Positions 61,090-64,000 of a DNA stretch of 64,000 nucleotides are shown one piece after another (position 1 is the first letter of the stretch; each line of letters begins with the position of its first letter). The position numbers and the translations under genes were made by a program. The notes under the pieces were generated by a model, which saw nothing but the letters and a program-made list of their open reading frames with translations, searched no databases and was not told the origin of the DNA. Location of the stretch: assembly GCA_017630215.1 (NCBI GenBank), contig JAGBVR010000008.1, forward strand, positions 1-64,000, read 5' to 3'. This stretch comes from Bacteroidales bacterium (lineage in GTDB: Bacteria > Bacteroidota > Bacteroidia > Bacteroidales > UBA932).

Positions 61090-61322
61090 GCACTTTTCTG
61101 ATTCATACTACTACATCCCAGAAAAAAACTTCTAAGAATCCGGAACCCCAGCCAGTTGAAACCATCACGTGCTCGAAACGCACGAACGCAAGAAGGGTGA
61201 AGATGGCTCAAGCGCATCGAATCCCGAAACGCACGAAAGCAACAGACGAATTCAGAATACTTTGGTCGAAATCCGGAAAATTCCATGCAATATGCGGAAA
61301 TTGAATAATTTTCGCAAAAAAT

Positions 61323-61379
61323 GGGGGGGGGTAAATATTTGATTTAAAATCATAACTAGCTACCTTTGGTAGCTTTTTT
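61323..61379 (+). promoter_or_regulatory. Poly-G tract, promoter and hairpin ahead of the fimbrial operon
   Basis: Nine G (61323-61331), then TTTG (61338-61341), 19 bp, TACCTTTG (61361-61368): a full Bacteroidota promoter. The -7 box lies inside a perfect hairpin AGCTACC-TTT-GGTAGCT (61359-61375) followed by six T, which also looks like a terminator. The two readings compete. The rest of 61094-61322 shows only two copies of CGAAACGCACGAA. Confidence 0.55.
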
Positions 61380-61392
61380 ACCAAACTCAAAT

Positions 61393-62679
61393 TTGAAACG
61401 ATTGATCACAGTCATACTGACGCTGGGAGTCTTCCTGACGTGTGCCCTGTCTATGAAAGCGACAGGACCATATGACTCGTATGCCATGCTTCACGAAAAG
61501 GACTCTGCGATCGTGGAAAACTTTGCCATCTGGTACAAGGTGGATAGCATCGACATCAATCCGAACTATCTCGACAACAGGAGGCAGATGGACCATATCA
61601 TCCACTATCTCGAGACCTCTCCACGCATCGACAGCATCACCATCTACGCTTGGTCTTCACCGGAGGGCCGCTACAGCTGGAACAAATATCTTTCAAGAGA
61701 ACGTGCCAAGGCAGCCAAGAGATTCCTGCTCAAACACTCTCCGGACAGTGCAAAGCTGAACGCCGGAAAAATTCACATCAGTCCGATCGCCGAAAACTGG
61801 CAGGGACTCACCGATCTGGTCGAGGAAAGATACACAAGGGCAGACCGGGAGCTGGTTCTCGACATACTCAATGACAATGAAATCACCGATCAGGCCAGGA
61901 AGACCAGACTCCAAAAACTTGACAGAGGCCGTTCCTGGAGATATCTGATCGATAATTATATGCCGCAGCTCCGTACTGCGACCTGGGTATGCGTATGGGT
62001 GGAAGCTCCGCCGGTTCTCCCGAATCCGGGCATCAGACGTGACACTCTCATCTGCCACCGCGGGACCATTCTCGTTCCACCGCCGACCCCACAGCCTCAG
62101 CCGGTCGTGAAAGAGAAAAAGATGCTCTTCGCCGCCCGCACGAACCTTCTGGTGCCGGCACTCAATGTCGGCCTCGAATTCCCGATAAAGGACAATTGGT
62201 CCCTTGGGATCGACTACTACTACCCTTGGGCCGTTTCCGATAGGAACAAATGGTGTGGCGAGATGCTCGGTCTTTTCGTTGATGCCAAGTACTGGATCCC
62301 GGGTGAGAAATACGAATGGACCAAGGCCCAAAGGCTCCAGGGACACGCTATCGGAGTCTATGCCGGAGCCGGATACTACGACTACCAGAACATCCGTCAC
62401 GGCTATCAAGGCGAATACATCGATACCGGAGTGGACTATACATTCTCGCTCCCGGTGGGTCCAGAGGATAACAAATGGATGAGGATCGAATTCAATATCG
62501 GATTCGGATGGATCAGAACCTGGGCAAGACATTACGCCCCAAGTTACGATTACACCCAGCTCATCAAGGATCCTGGCGTGAAGAACCTTGTCTTCGACTA
62601 TTTCGGACCGACCAGAGCATCCGTATCATTCCTCCTTCCTATCAGTGCCACCTACAAGAAGAAAGGAGGTAACCGATGA
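61393..62679 (+). CDS. DUF3575 protein with OmpA-like N-domain (fimbrial operon)
   Basis: 428 residues from a TTG at 61393, which opens a clean signal peptide (KRLITVILTLGVFLTCALSM); no ATG fits and the frame further upstream lies in the promoter. Residues ~60-130 contain SSPEGRYSWNKYLSRERAKA, the OmpA-like pattern of this Bacteroidales family; a Pro-rich linker follows and residues ~220-428 form a DUF3575 outer-membrane barrel-like domain. First gene of a type V fimbriae-like operon; its end overlaps the next start by 4 bp. Confidence 0.8.
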   Translation: MKRLITVILTLGVFLTCALSMKATGPYDSYAMLHEKDSAIVENFAIWYKVDSIDINPNYLDNRRQMDHIIHYLETSPRIDSITIYAWSSPEGRYSWNKYLSRERAKAAKRFLLKHSPDSAKLNAGKIHISPIAENWQGLTDLVEERYTRADRELVLDILNDNEITDQARKTRLQKLDRGRSWRYLIDNYMPQLRTATWVCVWVEAPPVLPNPGIRRDTLICHRGTILVPPPTPQPQPVVKEKKMLFAARTNLLVPALNVGLEFPIKDNWSLGIDYYYPWAVSDRNKWCGEMLGLFVDAKYWIPGEKYEWTKAQRLQGHAIGVYAGAGYYDYQNIRHGYQGEYIDTGVDYTFSLPVGPEDNKWMRIEFNIGFGWIRTWARHYAPSYDYTQLIKDPGVKNLVFDYFGPTRASVSFLLPISATYKKKGGNR

Positions 62680-63626
62680 GAAGGCTGTATCTGATATTGG
62701 CACTCGTGCTCATCACCTTGATGGCAGGAAGCTGCCGCAGAAGACCGCTGGTGGAGATAGACAACAATGTCCTTCTGAACATCAGCATCGGTACAGACAT
62801 AGTGAACTACGAAGTCCAGACCCCGCCAGAAATGATGCGTGCCATCTTCTTTGACTCTCAGACCGGTGATTTCGTATCCCACTCGTTCCTGCCTCACCAC
62901 GGAGGACATGTCCATCTGATGCCGGGACGCGAATACGACATCCTCGTCTATAACTTCGATACCGAGGCTACCATCATCGACGGTGACTATAACCTGAACT
63001 ATATACTTGCCTATACGAACCTGGTCCCTGAAAACATCAAGTCAAGGCTAAAAGGCCGTGCAGGAAAGGGCGACGATGAAATGATCGTTTACGAGCCCGA
63101 CCATCTTTTCGTCGGCAAGCTGGAAGATGTATATATTCCGATGCGCGGCTATGGCATGCCTGCTTTCGAGATCAATATCCATGCAGAAACGATCGTTCAG
63201 ACTTGGATCGTCGAGATCGACAAGGTTCGCGGAGCGGAATATGTCGGAGCTGTCTCATCAGTGATCTCCGGACTTGCTGACCACAGCCTCATCGGCCGCG
63301 GCGAACAGTCCTACGATGAAGCGACGGTCTTCTTCGAGGCTTCATCCCTCACCAAGGACGGACATTTCTACGCAAAGTTCAATACCTTTGGCCGCAATGC
63401 CCTGGCCGGCCGCAAGCAGGTCCTTTCCCTCGTCCTCACAGACCTCGCCGGAAAGAGTTTCTGCTTCAATATGGACATCACGGAAAAGTTCAATGACAAT
63501 CCTCTCCAGTACATTCTCATAAAGACCGACGATATCGAGATAGAAAAGCCGGAACAGACCGGCGGCGGAGGACTTGCCCCGATAGTGGACGAATGGGGAG
63601 AAATAAACACGGAAATCGTAATTTAA
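62676..63626 (+). CDS. DUF5119 family lipoprotein (FimB/Mfa2-like)
   Basis: 316 residues; signal peptide with lipobox MAGSC. Typical DUF5119 sequence: an initial VEIDNNVLLNISI, a mid FEINIHAETIVQTWIVEI and a C-terminal YILIKTDDIEI. In fimbrial operons this type of lipoprotein anchors or terminates the fimbria. Coupled to the DUF3575 gene by a 4-nt overlap and 20 bp before the fimbrillin gene. Confidence 0.8.
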   Translation: MRRLYLILALVLITLMAGSCRRRPLVEIDNNVLLNISIGTDIVNYEVQTPPEMMRAIFFDSQTGDFVSHSFLPHHGGHVHLMPGREYDILVYNFDTEATIIDGDYNLNYILAYTNLVPENIKSRLKGRAGKGDDEMIVYEPDHLFVGKLEDVYIPMRGYGMPAFEINIHAETIVQTWIVEIDKVRGAEYVGAVSSVISGLADHSLIGRGEQSYDEATVFFEASSLTKDGHFYAKFNTFGRNALAGRKQVLSLVLTDLAGKSFCFNMDITEKFNDNPLQYILIKTDDIEIEKPEQTGGGGLAPIVDEWGEINTEIVI

Positions 63627-63646
63627 AGGAACAATAATAGACAGAA

Positions 63647-64000
63647 ATGAAGAAACTCATCATCATAGCACTCATCATAGGATTTGCCTCGGCTTGTACC
63701 AAGTCGAGCGTTCAGTATGAGCGCCCGGGAGAGATTTCTTTCCGACCTGTCACTGCTATGACCACTAAGGCTGCAGTCACCGGCACAGAGTATCCGAAGG
63801 ATGCGGCTCACAAGTTCAATGTCTGGGCCTGGTGGATCGAGACTTCGGATACCACTCGTAAAGCTTACTACCCTGAATATGCCGAAATGTATCTGAACAA
63901 GCGTACATTCAAGCACGATTCCGGAAACAGCTGGGTGGGAGACGAGGTTCCATACTTCTGGCCGACAAGGGGTTCGCTTGTCTTTGCCGGATATTCTCCT
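63647..64000 (+). CDS. Fimbrillin-family (Mfa1/FimA-like) lipoprotein, 3' end outside window
   Basis: 118 residues to the window edge, no stop. Lipoprotein signal peptide KKLIIIALIIGFASAC, then ISFRPVTAMTTKA, the Bacteroidales fimbrillin start, followed by FNVWAWWIETSD and PYFWPTRGSLVFAGYSP as in the Mfa-like/fimbrillin_A family. Probably the structural or tip subunit of type V fimbriae. Confidence 0.85.
   Translation, partial: MKKLIIIALIIGFASACTKSSVQYERPGEISFRPVTAMTTKAAVTGTEYPKDAAHKFNVWAWWIETSDTTRKAYYPEYAEMYLNKRTFKHDSGNSWVGDEVPYFWPTRGSLVFAGYSP

Overview
The window is a piece of a Bacteroidota chromosome, most likely order Bacteroidales. Evidence: promoters of the Bacteroidota type (-7 box TAnnTTTG), many lipoproteins with a lipobox Cys, BACON and DUF5689-type surface proteins, a TonB-dependent receptor with a carboxypeptidase-regulatory N-domain, DUF5723, and a Mfa/Fim-type (type V) fimbrial operon. 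Genus cannot be resolved by reading.

Layout. (1) 1-10.9 kb: 3' end of a large surface protein, then a five-gene operon (modular BACON/OB-fold lipoprotein, secreted non-specific nuclease, DNase I-like EEP hydrolase, TonB receptor, DUF5689 lipoprotein) that looks like a locus for capturing and degrading extracellular nucleic acid. (2) 10.9-21.2 kb: housekeeping and accessory genes: M3 metallopeptidase, BspA-type LRR protein, an unnoticed 56-residue peptide gene, dipeptide epimerase plus GH43 glycosidase, a NERD-like nuclease-fold protein, a TM2/dispanin/DUF2752 membrane operon, patatin and acyltransferase. (3) 21.47-41.42 kb: a ~19.9 kb integrative element inserted in the 3' half of a tRNA-Met gene, bounded by a 44-bp direct repeat, with a tyrosine integrase and paired arm-type sites near both ends. 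It has iteron-like repeats and phage-like replication genes, but no recognisable relaxase, conjugation or virion genes. Its cargo (about 27.1-41.1 kb) is clearly AT-richer than the chromosome and looks like a defence island: small HTH regulator, PLD-nuclease/SNF2 helicase, Eco57I-like DNA methylase, SMC/ABC-type ATPase and HNH nuclease in one tight operon. A second block follows: an unknown 212-residue protein, a GNAT-PIN-PUA-like fusion protein, an ASCH protein and RhuM. (4) 41.4-51.5 kb: tRNA-Met, tRNA-Gln, a lipoprotein-type peptide deformylase with ispF, then mutL/rhomboid/EEP/tsaC, rsmE, a YfcE-like phosphodiesterase, an extreme Cys-rich lipoprotein, and radA. (5) 51.5-64 kb: a 1224-residue lipoprotein paired with a DUF5723 barrel protein, PBP4, galE with a tandem-repeat leader, a repeat- and hairpin-rich stretch holding an AraC-type pseudogene, a small conserved protein, and the start of a fimbrial operon (DUF3575/OmpA-like, DUF5119, fimbrillin) behind a poly-G tract.

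The best candidates for an undescribed system are the five-gene helicase/methylase/ATPase/HNH module (27079-36843) and the adjacent GNAT-PIN-PUA + ASCH pair (37648-40138). Function is inferred from domains and gene order only.
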